This document shows positions 52,692-61,949 of a DNA stretch of 64,000 nucleotides, piece after piece. The position numbers and the translations under genes are program-made. The stretch spans positions 6,076,001-6,140,000 of the forward strand of contig NZ_CP107928.1 in assembly GCF_036030735.1 (NCBI RefSeq), read 5' to 3'. The notes beneath the pieces are model-generated. The model was not told the origin of the DNA. It saw only the letters and a list, made by a program, of their open reading frames with translations, and did no database searches. This DNA comes from Streptomyces sp. NBC_00425. Its GTDB lineage: Bacteria; Actinomycetota; Actinomycetes; Streptomycetales; Streptomycetaceae. Positions within the stretch are counted from its first letter, which is position 1, and every line of letters begins with the position of its first letter.

Positions 52692-53971
52692 ACGCCGAAC
52701 TCCTGGAACGCGATGGTCTTCTCGACGGGGTAGTACTCGCTGCCGAGCAGCTCGCGGATGATGTAGCTGTTGCGGTAGGCGCCCATGCCGAGGTCGGGGG
52801 AGGTGACGCTGTGCGCGTGCACGCCCGCGTTCTGCAGGAACACGCCCCGTCCGGTGACGTCGACGGCGTAGTTGCGGCCGACGTCGAAGTTGCCCCGGGA
52901 GTCGTAGCGCAGTCTGTCCCGGACCGGCGCGAGGAACTCCGGCTCGGCGTACCGGTAGCCGGTGGCCAGGACGAGCCCCTGTGAGGTCAGCTCGAAGTCC
53001 TTGCCCTGCTCCTCCTGGCGGAAGGACAGCGTGTAGGCGCCGTCGGCGTGGGTCGCCCCGGTGAGCGAGGAGTTGGTGAGCAGTCTGGTGGGCACCGGGC
53101 CGCCGAGGTTCTTGCGGTAGAGCAGGTCGAAGATCTCGTTGACGAGATCGCCGTCGATGCCCTTGAACAGGCCCTTCTGCTCGGCGGTGAGCCGGTAGCG
53201 GGTCTGTTCCGGCAGCTCGCGGAAGTAGTCGACGTACTCCGGGGAGGTCATCTCCAGCGTGAGCTTGGTGTACTCGAGCGGGAAGAAGCGCGGGGAGCGG
53301 GTGACCCAGTTCAGCCGGTAGCCGTGGACGTCGATCTCGCTGAGCAGGTCGTAGTAGATCTCGGCGGCCGACTGTCCGGAGCCGACCAGCGTGATCGACT
53401 CCTTCTTCTGCAGCTCCGCCTTGTGCTGGAGGTAGCGCGAGTTGTGCGTGAAGTCGCCGCCCAGTCCCGCGCAGGCCTCGGGGACGTACGGGGGCGTCCC
53501 GGTGCCGAGGACGAGGTGACGGGCGCGGAACTCCTCGCCGGCGGTCGTGCGCACGACGTACAGTTCGTCCCGGTAGGTGACCTCGGCGACGGTGGTGGAG
53601 AACCGCACACTGCTCAGCTGGTCGGCGGCCCAGCGGCAGTAGTCGTCGTACTCGACGCGCAGCGGGTAGAAGTTCTCGCGGATGTAGAACGAGTAGAGTC
53701 GGCCCTTCTCCTTCAGGTAGTTCAGGAAGGAGTACGGGGAGGTCGGGTCGGCCAGGGTGACCAGGTCCGACATGAACGGGGTCTGCAGGTGGGCGCCGTC
53801 CAGGAACATCCCGGAGTGCCATTCGAAGTGCGGCTTGGACTCCAGGAAGACGCCGTCGAGCGCGTCGATCGGCTCGGTCAGGCAGGCGAGGCCGAGGTTG
53901 AACGGGCCGAGTCCGATGCCGATGAAGTCGTGGGTCCCGGTCACGGGGGCGGGCTCAGGAAGCGCGGTCAA
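52688..53971 (-). CDS. desB: cadaverine N-monooxygenase
   Basis: 427 residues. A class B flavin N-hydroxylase of the lysine/ornithine monooxygenase family: FAD-binding [14 protein letters not shown] at residues 12-25, NADPH-binding [15 protein letters not shown] (about 187-201), and [13 protein letters not shown] near the C-terminus. It hydroxylates cadaverine made by the upstream decarboxylase. The 17-base overlap with desA fits tight coupling. Confidence 0.94.
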   Translation of the reverse strand: MTALPEPAPVTGTHDFIGIGLGPFNLGLACLTEPIDALDGVFLESKPHFEWHSGMFLDGAHLQTPFMSDLVTLADPTSPYSFLNYLKEKGRLYSFYIRENFYPLRVEYDDYCRWAADQLSSVRFSTTVAEVTYRDELYVVRTTAGEEFRARHLVLGTGTPPYVPEACAGLGGDFTHNSRYLQHKAELQKKESITLVGSGQSAAEIYYDLLSEIDVHGYRLNWVTRSPRFFPLEYTKLTLEMTSPEYVDYFRELPEQTRYRLTAEQKGLFKGIDGDLVNEIFDLLYRKNLGGPVPTRLLTNSSLTGATHADGAYTLSFRQEEQGKDFELTSQGLVLATGYRYAEPEFLAPVRDRLRYDSRGNFDVGRNYAVDVTGRGVFLQNAGVHAHSVTSPDLGMGAYRNSYIIRELLGSEYYPVEKTIAFQEFGV

Positions 53972-55397
53972 GGGAGTCTCCCAGGTACTGCTCGGCGTGG
54001 CCGGCGATCAGGTCGAGGACGGCCGTGATGTCGTCGGTCGTCGTCTCGGGGTTGAGCAGGGTGAACTTCAGGTAGTGGCGGGCGCCGACCTTGGTGCCCG
54101 CGACCACGGCGTCGCCGGAGGCGAACAGGGCCTTGCGGGCATGGAGGTTGGCCCGGTCGATCTCGGCCGGGTCGGTGACGGCGGCGGGGATGTAGCGGAA
54201 GACGAGGGTGGAGAGCGACGGGCGGACCACGACGTCGTAGCGCGGGTCGGCGGCCAGCAGGTCGAAGCCCTCGGCGGCCAGGTCGCAGACCTCGTCGAAG
54301 AGCTGCCCGATGCCGTCGGCGCCCATGGTCCGCAGGGTCATCCACAGCTTGAGCGCGTCGAACCGGCGGGTGGTCTGCAGAGACTTGTCCACCTGGTTGG
54401 GGATGCGTTCGTCCACCATGCGGCGCGGGTTGAGGTACTCGGCGTGGTAGGTGGCGTGGCGCAGCGTGGCCGTGTCCCGCACCAGCAGCGCGGACGAACT
54501 CACGGGCTGGAAGAAGGACTTGTGGTAGTCGACGGTGACGGAGTCGGCGCGCTCGATGCCGTCGATCCGGTCCCGGTGCTTGACGGAGGCGAGCAGCCCG
54601 CAGCCGTAGGCGGCGTCGACGTGCATCCAGGCGCCGAACTGCTGGCACAGCTCGGCGACCTCGGGCAGCGGGTCGATCGAGCCGAAGTCGGTGGTGCCGG
54701 CGGTGGCGACGACGGCCATGGGGACGAGTCCGTCCCGCTTGCAGCGCTCCAGCTCGTGGGCGAGCGCGACGGTCTGCATGCGCTTGTCGTGGTCGACGGG
54801 GACGCTGATCACGGCGTCCGGCTCGAGGCCCAGCAGCTTCGCGGACTTCTTCACGCTGAAGTGGCTGACCTCGGAGGCGAAGATGCGCAGTTTCGCCGGG
54901 GAGTCGGACTTCGCCTCCTCGCGGGCGAGCAGCAGTGCCTGGAGGTTGGACTGGCTGCCGCCGGAGGTGAACACGCCGTCGGCGGCGGGCCCGAGGCCGG
55001 TGCGGGCGGTCGTCCAGTCGATCAGTCTGCGCTCGATGAGGGTGCCGCCCGCCGACTGGTCCCAGGTGTCCAGGGAGGAGTTGACGGCGGACAGGACCGC
55101 CTCGCCCAGGACGGCGGGGATCACGACCGGGCAGTTGAGGTGGGCGAGATAGCGGGGGTGGTGGAAGTAGACCGCGTCGCGGAGGTAGACCTCCTCCAGC
55201 TCGTCCAGCACGGCGGTGGTGTCGCCCAGCGGCCGGTCGAGGTCGATCGCGTCGATGCGGGGTGCGAGGGCGTCGACCGTGATGCCGGTGAACGGCCGTT
55301 GGGTGGCGGCCAGTTTGGCGGCGACCCGCTCCACTCCTTCGGTCACGGAGCGGCGGTACTGCTCAGCGGTCGTGTCATTGAGCAGGTGCGAGCGCAT
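53955..55397 (-). CDS. desA: lysine decarboxylase (PLP-dependent) of desferrioxamine synthesis
   Basis: 480 residues. Group II PLP decarboxylase fold: [33 protein letters not shown] (Asp binding pyridine N), and [21 protein letters not shown] with the Schiff-base Lys in DYHKSFF (split in this note). It makes cadaverine from lysine as the committed step of desferrioxamine synthesis. The ATG follows GGAGGACC. The iron box 71-90 bases upstream marks the operon promoter as iron-repressed. Confidence 0.94.
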   Translation of the reverse strand: MRSHLLNDTTAEQYRRSVTEGVERVAAKLAATQRPFTGITVDALAPRIDAIDLDRPLGDTTAVLDELEEVYLRDAVYFHHPRYLAHLNCPVVIPAVLGEAVLSAVNSSLDTWDQSAGGTLIERRLIDWTTARTGLGPAADGVFTSGGSQSNLQALLLAREEAKSDSPAKLRIFASEVSHFSVKKSAKLLGLEPDAVISVPVDHDKRMQTVALAHELERCKRDGLVPMAVVATAGTTDFGSIDPLPEVAELCQQFGAWMHVDAAYGCGLLASVKHRDRIDGIERADSVTVDYHKSFFQPVSSSALLVRDTATLRHATYHAEYLNPRRMVDERIPNQVDKSLQTTRRFDALKLWMTLRTMGADGIGQLFDEVCDLAAEGFDLLAADPRYDVVVRPSLSTLVFRYIPAAVTDPAEIDRANLHARKALFASGDAVVAGTKVGARHYLKFTLLNPETTTDDITAVLDLIAGHAEQYLGDSLDRAS

Positions 55398-55468
55398 GGT
55401 GGGGGTCCTCCGGGGGTGGGGACGGGGTCCGCGGGTGGACGGCGAAGGGACGGAACCGCGGATTCAAT

Positions 55469-55487
55469 TTAGGTTAGCCTAACCTAA
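55469..55487. promoter_or_regulatory. iron box (DmdR1/IdeR operator) of desABCD
   Basis: TTAGGTTAGCCTAACCTAA is a perfect 19-bp palindrome identical to the iron-box consensus of actinobacterial DtxR-family repressors. It is 72-90 bases before the desA start. Confidence 0.95.
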
Positions 55488-55576
55488 GTTAGACGATCAA
55501 GGTCATGCCCGGGCCGTGACCGTGGTCACGTCCACGCCCGGCGCGACTGCCCACGGGGGCACGGTGGTCGGAGCGC

Positions 55577-56398
55577 CTACTCCGCCTCGCGGAGCTGTTC
55601 CTCGCTCATGCCCCGGCGCCAGTACCCGACGAAGGTGACGCGGCGCCGGTCGAAGCCGCGCTCCTGGACGAAGTGCCGCCGCAGCGCCTTCACGCACCCC
55701 GACTCGCCCGCGATCCAGGCGTACGGACGCGTCGCGGCCGGGAGCCGGGCGGCGCGGACGGCGTCGACGGAGCCCTCCCCGACCACCCAGGTGACCTCGG
55801 CGTCCGCCGCCGTCGTCAACTCCCGTACGTTTCCGGCGTCGTGCGTCTCGAGCCACACCCGGGCACGTTGCCCGGCCGGCAGGGACTCCAGGATCGCGGC
55901 GACGGCAGGCAGGGCGCTCTCGTCCCCCCACAGCAGCACCAGGTCGCTGTCGTGCGGCGGCCGGAACCGGATCGCCCGGTTGTCGGCCACGGCCGGGCCC
56001 AGCAGGACGACCCGGTCCCCTGCGGCGGCACGCGCGGCCCACGCGGAGGCGGGACCGGCCGGGGTGTGCAGCACGAAGTCGACGTCGATCTCCCGGGTGC
56101 GGCCGAGCGCGTCGCGGCGCAGGGCGCGCAGGGTGTACGACCGCATCACCGCCCGCACTCCGTCCGGCAGTTCACGCCATGCCTGCCACCATCCGTCCCC
56201 CAGCTCGAAGGGCACGGCGGGCGCGTCCTGTCCGGGGTGGGGCAGGAACAGCGACAGCGACTGGTCATGCCCGTCGGAGAGGAAGTGCTCGAGGTCCTCC
56301 CCGGCGAAGGTGACCCGGACGAGCGAGGACCCGGACCGCCGGGTCCGCACGACCTGGAGGGAGAAGAAGCGGAAAGGTGCAGCGACGGCAGTGGTCAC
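55577..56398 (-). CDS. siderophore-interacting FAD protein (ferri-siderophore reductase, SIP family)
   Basis: 273 residues from GTG 56398, after GGAGCACCTCC; earlier starts up to 56452 are possible. The FAD/NAD(P)H reductase-like fold of SIP proteins shows MRSYTLRALRRD (FAD binding), DFVLHTPAGPASAWAARA, DRVVLLGPAVADNR, LLWGDESALPAVAAIL (NAD(P)H side) and WIAGESGCVKALRRHF. Members reduce Fe(III) bound to a siderophore in the cytoplasm so that iron is released. It is the second gene after desE, 61 bases apart, in the same direction. Confidence 0.88.
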   Translation of the reverse strand: MTTAVAAPFRFFSLQVVRTRRSGSSLVRVTFAGEDLEHFLSDGHDQSLSLFLPHPGQDAPAVPFELGDGWWQAWRELPDGVRAVMRSYTLRALRRDALGRTREIDVDFVLHTPAGPASAWAARAAAGDRVVLLGPAVADNRAIRFRPPHDSDLVLLWGDESALPAVAAILESLPAGQRARVWLETHDAGNVRELTTAADAEVTWVVGEGSVDAVRAARLPAATRPYAWIAGESGCVKALRRHFVQERGFDRRRVTFVGYWRRGMSEEQLREAE

Positions 56399-56459
56399 GG
56401 AGGTGCTCCTGTCGGCGGGGAGAGGTGGCTCACCTGCGTTCACCCGAGCCACCCGATGG

Positions 56460-57509
56460 TCAGGAAACCTTCTTCGCCTTCTCCAGCGCGGCGGCGAGGT
56501 TCTCCAGCAGCGGCACGCACTTGTCGTACGACAGGATCGGCTCGGGCGAGCGCGCGATGACCTGACCGGCCTTCACCGCGGGCAGCTTCTTCCAGGTCGC
56601 CTCGGTGATGTCGGCGGGCTGGATCGTCGAGGAGCGGTCGTCCATCATGATGATGTCGGCCGGGTACTTGTCGACGTTCTCCCAGCTCAGCGACTCGTAC
56701 CAGCCGCCGCCCTGGGCCTTCGCCTTCTCCGGCGGTTCGACGAAGTTCACGCCGAGGGACTTGAAGTACTCCAGGTCGACGGAGAGGTTGGTGCCGGAGA
56801 CGTAGAACAGCTCGGCGCTCGCGGAACCGGCCATCACCTTGATCTCGGGCTTGGCCTTGGCGGCGGCGCGCAGCCGGGCGGCGGCGGCCTCGAACTTCTT
56901 CTTCGCGTCGGTGACCGCGGCCGCCGTCATGTCGGCGCCGAGCGACTCGGCCAGCTCCCACAAGCGCTGCAGCGGAGCGGTCAGCTGACGGTCGTAGACC
57001 GAGATGCCGACGCTCGGGGCGAGCCCCGCGATCTTGTCCTTGGAGGCCTCGGGGACGTACCAGAGGGTGCCCGCGCTGTCGAACATCGTGGAGATCAGGA
57101 CGTCGGGCGCGAGGGCCGCGTACTTCTCGACGTTGAACTCGTCCCAGACGTTGCCGAGGACCGTCACCTTGCTGACGTCCATGTCGCCGGCCTGGACGTC
57201 GGCCTTGCCCGCGGCGGTCTTCGTCGGTCCGAAGACGCCCTTGACCTGGATGCCGTAGTCGAAGAGGGCGGCGGCGACGCCGGTGAAGGCGACGATGTTC
57301 GCGGGGATCGCGTCCAGCTTCACCGTGGTGCCGCGGTCGTCCTTGAAGCTCCAGGGGCCGGACTTGGCAGAGGCGCTCGCCGAGGACCCGGAGCCCGTGC
57401 TCTTCGCGTCGTCGTCCCCGCAGGCTGCGAGCGCGGCGCCGAGGCCGAGGGCGCCACCGGCGGCGAGGATGCCGCGGCGGGAGAGGCGGGCGGCTCTGAC
57501 GTTGGACAT
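56460..57509 (-). CDS. desE: ferrioxamine-binding lipoprotein
   Basis: 349 residues from ATG 57509. A twin-Arg-like SRRGIL and the lipobox AALAAC with Cys30 mark a lipoprotein. The rest is a periplasmic siderophore-binding (PBP type 2/FecB) protein: IPANIVAFTGVAAALFDYG, LAPDVLISTMFDSAG, VMAGSASAELFYVSG, IIMMDDRSST. It corresponds to DesE (SCO2780 from memory), the ferrioxamine E/B receptor. No permease or ATPase is in the window, so import uses components elsewhere. An iron box lies 50-68 bases upstream. Confidence 0.92.
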   Translation of the reverse strand: MSNVRAARLSRRGILAAGGALGLGAALAACGDDDAKSTGSGSSASASAKSGPWSFKDDRGTTVKLDAIPANIVAFTGVAAALFDYGIQVKGVFGPTKTAAGKADVQAGDMDVSKVTVLGNVWDEFNVEKYAALAPDVLISTMFDSAGTLWYVPEASKDKIAGLAPSVGISVYDRQLTAPLQRLWELAESLGADMTAAAVTDAKKKFEAAAARLRAAAKAKPEIKVMAGSASAELFYVSGTNLSVDLEYFKSLGVNFVEPPEKAKAQGGGWYESLSWENVDKYPADIIMMDDRSSTIQPADITEATWKKLPAVKAGQVIARSPEPILSYDKCVPLLENLAAALEKAKKVS

Positions 57510-57558
57510 GTCTCTGGCTACTTTCGAACGGGGTGGATCACCCGGGGACGGTTCGAAC

Positions 57559-57577
57559 ATAGGTTAGCCTAACCTCA
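57559..57577. promoter_or_regulatory. iron box of desE
   Basis: ATAGGTTAGCCTAACCTCA matches the 19-base iron-box palindrome of desA at 17 positions, with the central 15 bases identical. It lies 50-68 bases before desE, placing desE and the SIP gene under the same DtxR-type repressor. Confidence 0.92.
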
Positions 57578-57726
57578 CCTGATGTCCAGAAGGCAGCCCC
57601 AGGGCGCGGGACGCCGAGGACGGCGCCCGCGCGTTGTCTGTGCAAAGCCTGTGCATCGAAGGCTGAGTGGGCGTCAGGAGAGCGGGCCGGGGGCTGTCCG
57701 GCTGTTCGCCCGTCGAAGCGAAGAAC

Positions 57727-57767
57727 GCCGCGGCGGCCTCGTGATGTGTCCACGAGGCCGCCGCGGC
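57727..57767. terminator. long terminator hairpin after the liu-type operon
   Basis: GCCGCGGCGGCCTCGTG (57727-57743) and CACGAGGCCGCCGCGGC (57751-57767) pair perfectly over 17 bp with a 7-base loop. It is 106 bases past the acyl-CoA dehydrogenase stop on the minus strand. Confidence 0.85.
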
Positions 57768-57872
57768 AAGCGAGTTGTCCGACGCGGGAGCGTGCGGGGC
57801 GCGAAGGGCGCGGAAGGCAGGGTTGCTTCCGGCCATCTGCGCAAGCGGCGCGGCCCCCGGGCCCCCGCCGGA

Positions 57873-59033
57873 TCAGTCCGTCAGACCCAACTCGCGGGCG
57901 ATCAGCATCCGCTGGACCTCGCTCGTGCCCTCGCCGATCTCCAGGATCTTGGAGTCGCGCCACATCCGGGCCACCGGGTACTCGTTCATGAAGCCGTAAC
58001 CGCCGTGCACCTGGGTGGCGTCGCGGGCGTTGTCGACGGCGATCGTCGACGAGTACAGCTTCGCCAGCGCGGCCTCCTTCTTGAAGGGCTCGCCGGCCAC
58101 CAGCCGAGAGGCCGCGTCCCGCCAGGCGAGGCGGGCCGTGTGGGCCTTCATCTCCATATCGGCGATCTTGAACTGGATGGCCTGGTTGGCGCCGATCGGA
58201 CGGCCGAACGCGTGCCGTTCCTTCGCGTACTTCACCGACTCGTCCACACACCCCTGGGCGAGTCCGGTCGCCAGCGCCGCGATGGCGATGCGCCCCTCGT
58301 CGAGGATGCGCAGGAACTGCGCGTACCCGCGCCCCTCCTCGCCCAGCAGGTTCGCCGCCGGGACGCGCACGTCGGAGAAGGACAGCTCACGGGTGTCGGA
58401 GGCGTTCCAGCCGACCTTCGAGTAAGGGCTCGCCACGGTGAAGCCCGGGGTGCCGGCCGGCACGATGATCGCCGAGATCAGCGGCCTGCCGTCCGGCTTG
58501 CGCCCCGTCACCGCCGTGACGGTGACCAGCCCCGTGATGTCCGTGCCCGAGTTGGTGATGAAGCACTTGGAACCGTTGATGACCCATTCGTCCGTGTCGG
58601 GGTCGAGGCGGGCCGTCGTGCGCGTCGCGCCCGCGTCCGAGCCGCCGTCCGGCTCGGTCAGCCCGAACGCGCCGAGGATCTCGCCGGAGCACAACCGCGG
58701 CAGCCACTCGTGCTTCTGCTCCGGCGTCCCGAAGAGATGGATCGGCATGGCGCCCAGCGAGACGCCCGCCTCCAGGGTGATCGCCACCGACGAGTCGACC
58801 CGGGCCAGTTCCTCCAGCACGAGGCCGAGGGCGAGGTAGTCGCCGCCCATGCCGCCGTGCTCCTCCGGGAACGGCAGCCCGAACAGGCCCATCCGGCCCA
58901 TCTCGCGGACGATCTCGTACGGGAACTCGTGCCGCTCGTAGAAGTCGCCGATCTTGGGCGCGACGACGTCGTGCGCGAACTCCTCGACGGTGCGGCGGAG
59001 TTCTTCCAGTTCGGGGGAGAGACGGTGGTCCAT
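57873..59033 (-). CDS. acdH: acyl-CoA dehydrogenase of the liu-type operon
   Basis: 386 residues. Four-domain ACAD: GLFGLPFPEEHGGMGGDYLA, LGAFGLTEPDGGSDAGATRT (FAD/substrate loop), WVINGSKCFITNSGTD, and QVHGGYGFMNEYPVARMWRD. The catalytic Glu appears in ILEIGEGTSEVQR, the position used by most ACADs. Human isovaleryl-CoA dehydrogenase has Ala there and uses a different Glu, so this enzyme may prefer other branched or straight substrates. The symbol follows S. coelicolor AcdH (SCO2779 from memory), reported to act on branched-chain acyl-CoAs. It lies 8 bases after the HMG-CoA lyase gene. Confidence 0.9.
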   Translation of the reverse strand: MDHRLSPELEELRRTVEEFAHDVVAPKIGDFYERHEFPYEIVREMGRMGLFGLPFPEEHGGMGGDYLALGLVLEELARVDSSVAITLEAGVSLGAMPIHLFGTPEQKHEWLPRLCSGEILGAFGLTEPDGGSDAGATRTTARLDPDTDEWVINGSKCFITNSGTDITGLVTVTAVTGRKPDGRPLISAIIVPAGTPGFTVASPYSKVGWNASDTRELSFSDVRVPAANLLGEEGRGYAQFLRILDEGRIAIAALATGLAQGCVDESVKYAKERHAFGRPIGANQAIQFKIADMEMKAHTARLAWRDAASRLVAGEPFKKEAALAKLYSSTIAVDNARDATQVHGGYGFMNEYPVARMWRDSKILEIGEGTSEVQRMLIARELGLTD

Positions 59034-59040
59034 GTCGGGG

Positions 59041-59988
59041 TCACTGCTCCTTGTGGGGCTGTGTCGTGTTACCGAGGGCTCGTACGGTGCGGGACGGGCT
59101 GGGTCGGCCCAGGTGGCCGGCCATCCACTCGCTTGTGGCGACGAGACGGCCGAGGTCGACCCCGGTGTCGATGCCGAGGCCCTGCAGCATCCACACGAGG
59201 TCTTCGGTGGCGAGGTTTCCGGTGGCGGACTTGGCGTACGGGCAGCCGCCGAGACCGCCCGCCGACGCGTCGACGGTGGTGACGCCGTGCCGGAGGGCGG
59301 CGAGGGTGTTGGCGAGCGCCTGACCGTAGGTGTCGTGGAAGTGCACGCCCAGCACGTCGGTGGGCACGCCCTGTTCGTTCAGCGCGGTCAGCAGCGCCCG
59401 GACGTGGCCCGGGGTGGCGACCCCGATGGTGTCGCCCAGGCTCAGCTCGTCGCAGCCCTGGTCGAGCAGGGCGCGGCAGACCCGCACGACCTGGTCGACC
59501 GGCACCGCGCCCTCCCACGGGTCGCCGAAGCACATGGACAGATAGCCGCGCACGTGCACGCCCTCGGCCCTGGCGCGCGCCACCACCGGCTCGAACATGG
59601 CCAGCGCCTCGTCCACCGTGCGGTTGAGGTTGGCCTTGGCGAAGGACTCGGTGGCGCTGGCGAAGACGGCGACCCGGCGGGCGCCCAGGGCGAGCGCGCG
59701 GTCGAGTCCGCGTTCGTTCGGCACGAGCACCGGCAGTGCGGCGTCCACATCACTCACCAGCGGGAACAGCTGCTCGGCGTCCGCGAGTTGGGGCACCCAC
59801 TTCGGATGGACGAAGCTGGTGGCCTCGATGGTGGTGAGGCCCGCGCCGGCGAGCCGGTGCACGAACTCCGCCTTGACGGCCGTCGGCACGGTCGTCTTCT
59901 CGTTCTGCAGTCCGTCGCGCGCGCCGACCTCGTGGACGCGCACCCGGGCCGGCAGGTCCGGCTCCGGTACGACCATGGGGAGTGTCAT
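59041..59988 (-). CDS. hydroxymethylglutaryl-CoA lyase
   Basis: 315 residues from ATG 59988, which has GAAGGAGGAGCG upstream. A TIM-barrel aldolase of the DRE type: [13 protein letters not shown] at the start with the metal Asp, [32 protein letters not shown] with two metal His, and [14 protein letters not shown] with the mobile-loop Cys. It splits HMG-CoA into acetoacetate and acetyl-CoA, the last step of leucine breakdown. It overlaps the carboxylase alpha gene by 4 bases. An enoyl-CoA hydratase for methylglutaconyl-CoA, needed between carboxylase and lyase, is not in the visible operon. Confidence 0.93.
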   Translation of the reverse strand: MTLPMVVPEPDLPARVRVHEVGARDGLQNEKTTVPTAVKAEFVHRLAGAGLTTIEATSFVHPKWVPQLADAEQLFPLVSDVDAALPVLVPNERGLDRALALGARRVAVFASATESFAKANLNRTVDEALAMFEPVVARARAEGVHVRGYLSMCFGDPWEGAVPVDQVVRVCRALLDQGCDELSLGDTIGVATPGHVRALLTALNEQGVPTDVLGVHFHDTYGQALANTLAALRHGVTTVDASAGGLGGCPYAKSATGNLATEDLVWMLQGLGIDTGVDLGRLVATSEWMAGHLGRPSPSRTVRALGNTTQPHKEQ

Positions 59989-61937
59989 CGCTCCTCCTTC
60001 ACCGCGGCGGCGGCCGCGGCGGCTGCCGGGGCGATGACGGCGAGCACCTGGTCCATGGCGACCGTCGAGCCCGGCGCCACGTCGAGTTCGGCGACCGTGC
60101 CCGCGTGCGGGGCGGAGATGACGTGCTCCATCTTCATCGCCTCCACCACCAGCAGGCTCTGGCCGGCGGCCACCTCGTCGCCGACGGCCACCTTGACGAC
60201 CGTCACCGTGCCCGGCATGGGCGCGGTGAGCGAGTCCGCGCCCGCGTGGGCGCCCCCGGTGAGCGAGGCGGCGACCGGGTCGTGGTCGCGCACGTGCCAG
60301 GCGTCGCCGTCGCGCCCGATCCAGTCGGCGGCCCGGTGGAAGGTGTGCCGGACGCCGTCCAGCGTCACCGACACCCGGTCGCCGGCGACGGAATGCGTGC
60401 CGCGCGGGGTGTGCTCCACCGGGTCGGTGACGCGCAGCGGGAAGGCGGGCGGCCGCGTGACGCCGCCCAGCCGCCAGCCGCTGGGCACCGAGAACGGGTC
60501 GACCCAGCCGTCGCCGGCCGGGCGCAGGGAGTCCAGCCGTACGGCCGCCGCGGCCTCGTACACCGCTTCCGGCACGTCGGTGGAGACGAGCGACTCCGAC
60601 TCCCGTTCCACCAGCCCGGTGTCCAGATCGCCCGCCACGACCGCCGGATGCGCCAGCAGCCGCCGCAGGAACCCGGCGTTGGTCTGCACGCCCAGCGTGA
60701 CCGTCTCCGCGAGGGCCGCACGCAGCTTGCGCAGCGCGGTCTCCCGGTCCGGGCCGTAGGCGATCACCTTGGACAGCATCGGGTCGTAGAGGCTGCCGAC
60801 CTCGGCGCCCTCGCTGAGCCCGGAGTCGGTGCGCACACCGTCGCCCTGCGGCTCGTGCAGCCTGAGCACCGTGCCGCCGGACGGCAGGAAGCCGCGCGCG
60901 GGGTCCTCGGCGCAGATCCGCGCCTCCACCGCGTGCCCGGTCAGCCGCACGTCCTCCTGGCCGAAGGACAGCGGCTCGCCCGCCGCCACCCGCAGCTGCC
61001 ACTCCACCAGGTCGAGGCCGGTGACCAGTTCGGTGACCGGGTGCTCCACCTGGAGGCGGGTGTTCATCTCCATGAAGCAGTACGCCGACGGGTCGTCGCC
61101 CGGCACGATGAACTCCACCGTGCCCGCGCCCCGGTACCCGCACGAGCGCGCCGCCTGCACGGCCGCCTCGCCCATCGACGCGCGCGTGGCCTCGTCGAGC
61201 AGGACGCTCGGCGCCTCCTCGACGATCTTCTGGTGCCGGCGCTGGAGCGAGCACTCGCGCTCGCCGAGGTGCACCACGTTCCCGTGGCCGTCGGCCAGGA
61301 CCTGGATCTCGATGTGCCGGGGGCGGTCGATCCACCGTTCGACGAGGAGCGTGTCGTCGCCGAAGGAGGCGCGGGCCTCGCGACGGGCGGCCGCGATCTC
61401 CTCGGCCAGCGCCGCGGTGTCCCGCACCAGCCGCATGCCCTTGCCGCCGCCGCCCGCGCTGGGCTTGAGCAGCACGGGCACGCCGATCTCGTGGGCGGCG
61501 GCGACGAGCTGGTCGTCCGTCAGGCCGCTGCCGCTCGATCCCGGCACCACCGGGACCCCGGCCTCCCGCACGGTGGCCTTGGCCCGGATCTTGTCGCCCA
61601 TCAGGGCGATGGCCTCGGCGGGCGGCCCGATGAAGACCAGCCCGGCGTCGGCGCAGGCACGCGCGAAGCCGGCGTTCTCGGCCAGGAAGCCGTATCCCGG
61701 GTGGACGGCCTGGGCACCGGTCCGCGCGGCCGCCTCCAGCAGCCGCTCGACCGACAGATAGCTCATCGCGGCGGGCGGCGGGCCGATCCGCACGGCGGTG
61801 TCCGCCTCCCGGACGTGCCGGGCGTCCGCGTCGGCGTCGGAGAAGACCGCCACCGAGCGCACGCCCATGGCGCGCAGCGTGCGGATGACGCGGACGGCGA
61901 TCTCGCCCCGGTTGGCCACGAGCACTGTGTCAAACAT
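59985..61937 (-). CDS. acyl-CoA carboxylase alpha subunit (biotin carboxylase + BCCP), methylcrotonyl-CoA type
   Basis: 650 residues. The biotin carboxylase domain (1-445) shows [16 protein letters not shown], the ATP-grasp loop [12 protein letters not shown], and [14 protein letters not shown] with the active-site residues. A linker domain follows, then the biotinyl carrier domain with the biotin Lys in VEAMKMEH near residue 611. It makes carboxybiotin from bicarbonate and ATP and hands it to the beta subunit 13 bases upstream in the operon. By context with HMG-CoA lyase and acyl-CoA dehydrogenase the substrate is methylcrotonyl-CoA; streptomycete alpha subunits can also serve acetyl- or propionyl-CoA complexes. 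Confidence 0.92.
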   Translation of the reverse strand: MFDTVLVANRGEIAVRVIRTLRAMGVRSVAVFSDADADARHVREADTAVRIGPPPAAMSYLSVERLLEAAARTGAQAVHPGYGFLAENAGFARACADAGLVFIGPPAEAIALMGDKIRAKATVREAGVPVVPGSSGSGLTDDQLVAAAHEIGVPVLLKPSAGGGGKGMRLVRDTAALAEEIAAARREARASFGDDTLLVERWIDRPRHIEIQVLADGHGNVVHLGERECSLQRRHQKIVEEAPSVLLDEATRASMGEAAVQAARSCGYRGAGTVEFIVPGDDPSAYCFMEMNTRLQVEHPVTELVTGLDLVEWQLRVAAGEPLSFGQEDVRLTGHAVEARICAEDPARGFLPSGGTVLRLHEPQGDGVRTDSGLSEGAEVGSLYDPMLSKVIAYGPDRETALRKLRAALAETVTLGVQTNAGFLRRLLAHPAVVAGDLDTGLVERESESLVSTDVPEAVYEAAAAVRLDSLRPAGDGWVDPFSVPSGWRLGGVTRPPAFPLRVTDPVEHTPRGTHSVAGDRVSVTLDGVRHTFHRAADWIGRDGDAWHVRDHDPVAASLTGGAHAGADSLTAPMPGTVTVVKVAVGDEVAAGQSLLVVEAMKMEHVISAPHAGTVAELDVAPGSTVAMDQVLAVIAPAAAAAAAAVKEER

Positions 61938-61949
61938 GAAGTCCCCTCC

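Larger units (their letters stand above)
57510..57872. other. intergenic region desE / acyl-CoA dehydrogenase gene
   Basis: This 363-base stretch holds the desE iron box (57559-57577) and the large hairpin 57727-57767. The remaining sequence shows no gene with a believable start and product. Confidence 0.6.
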
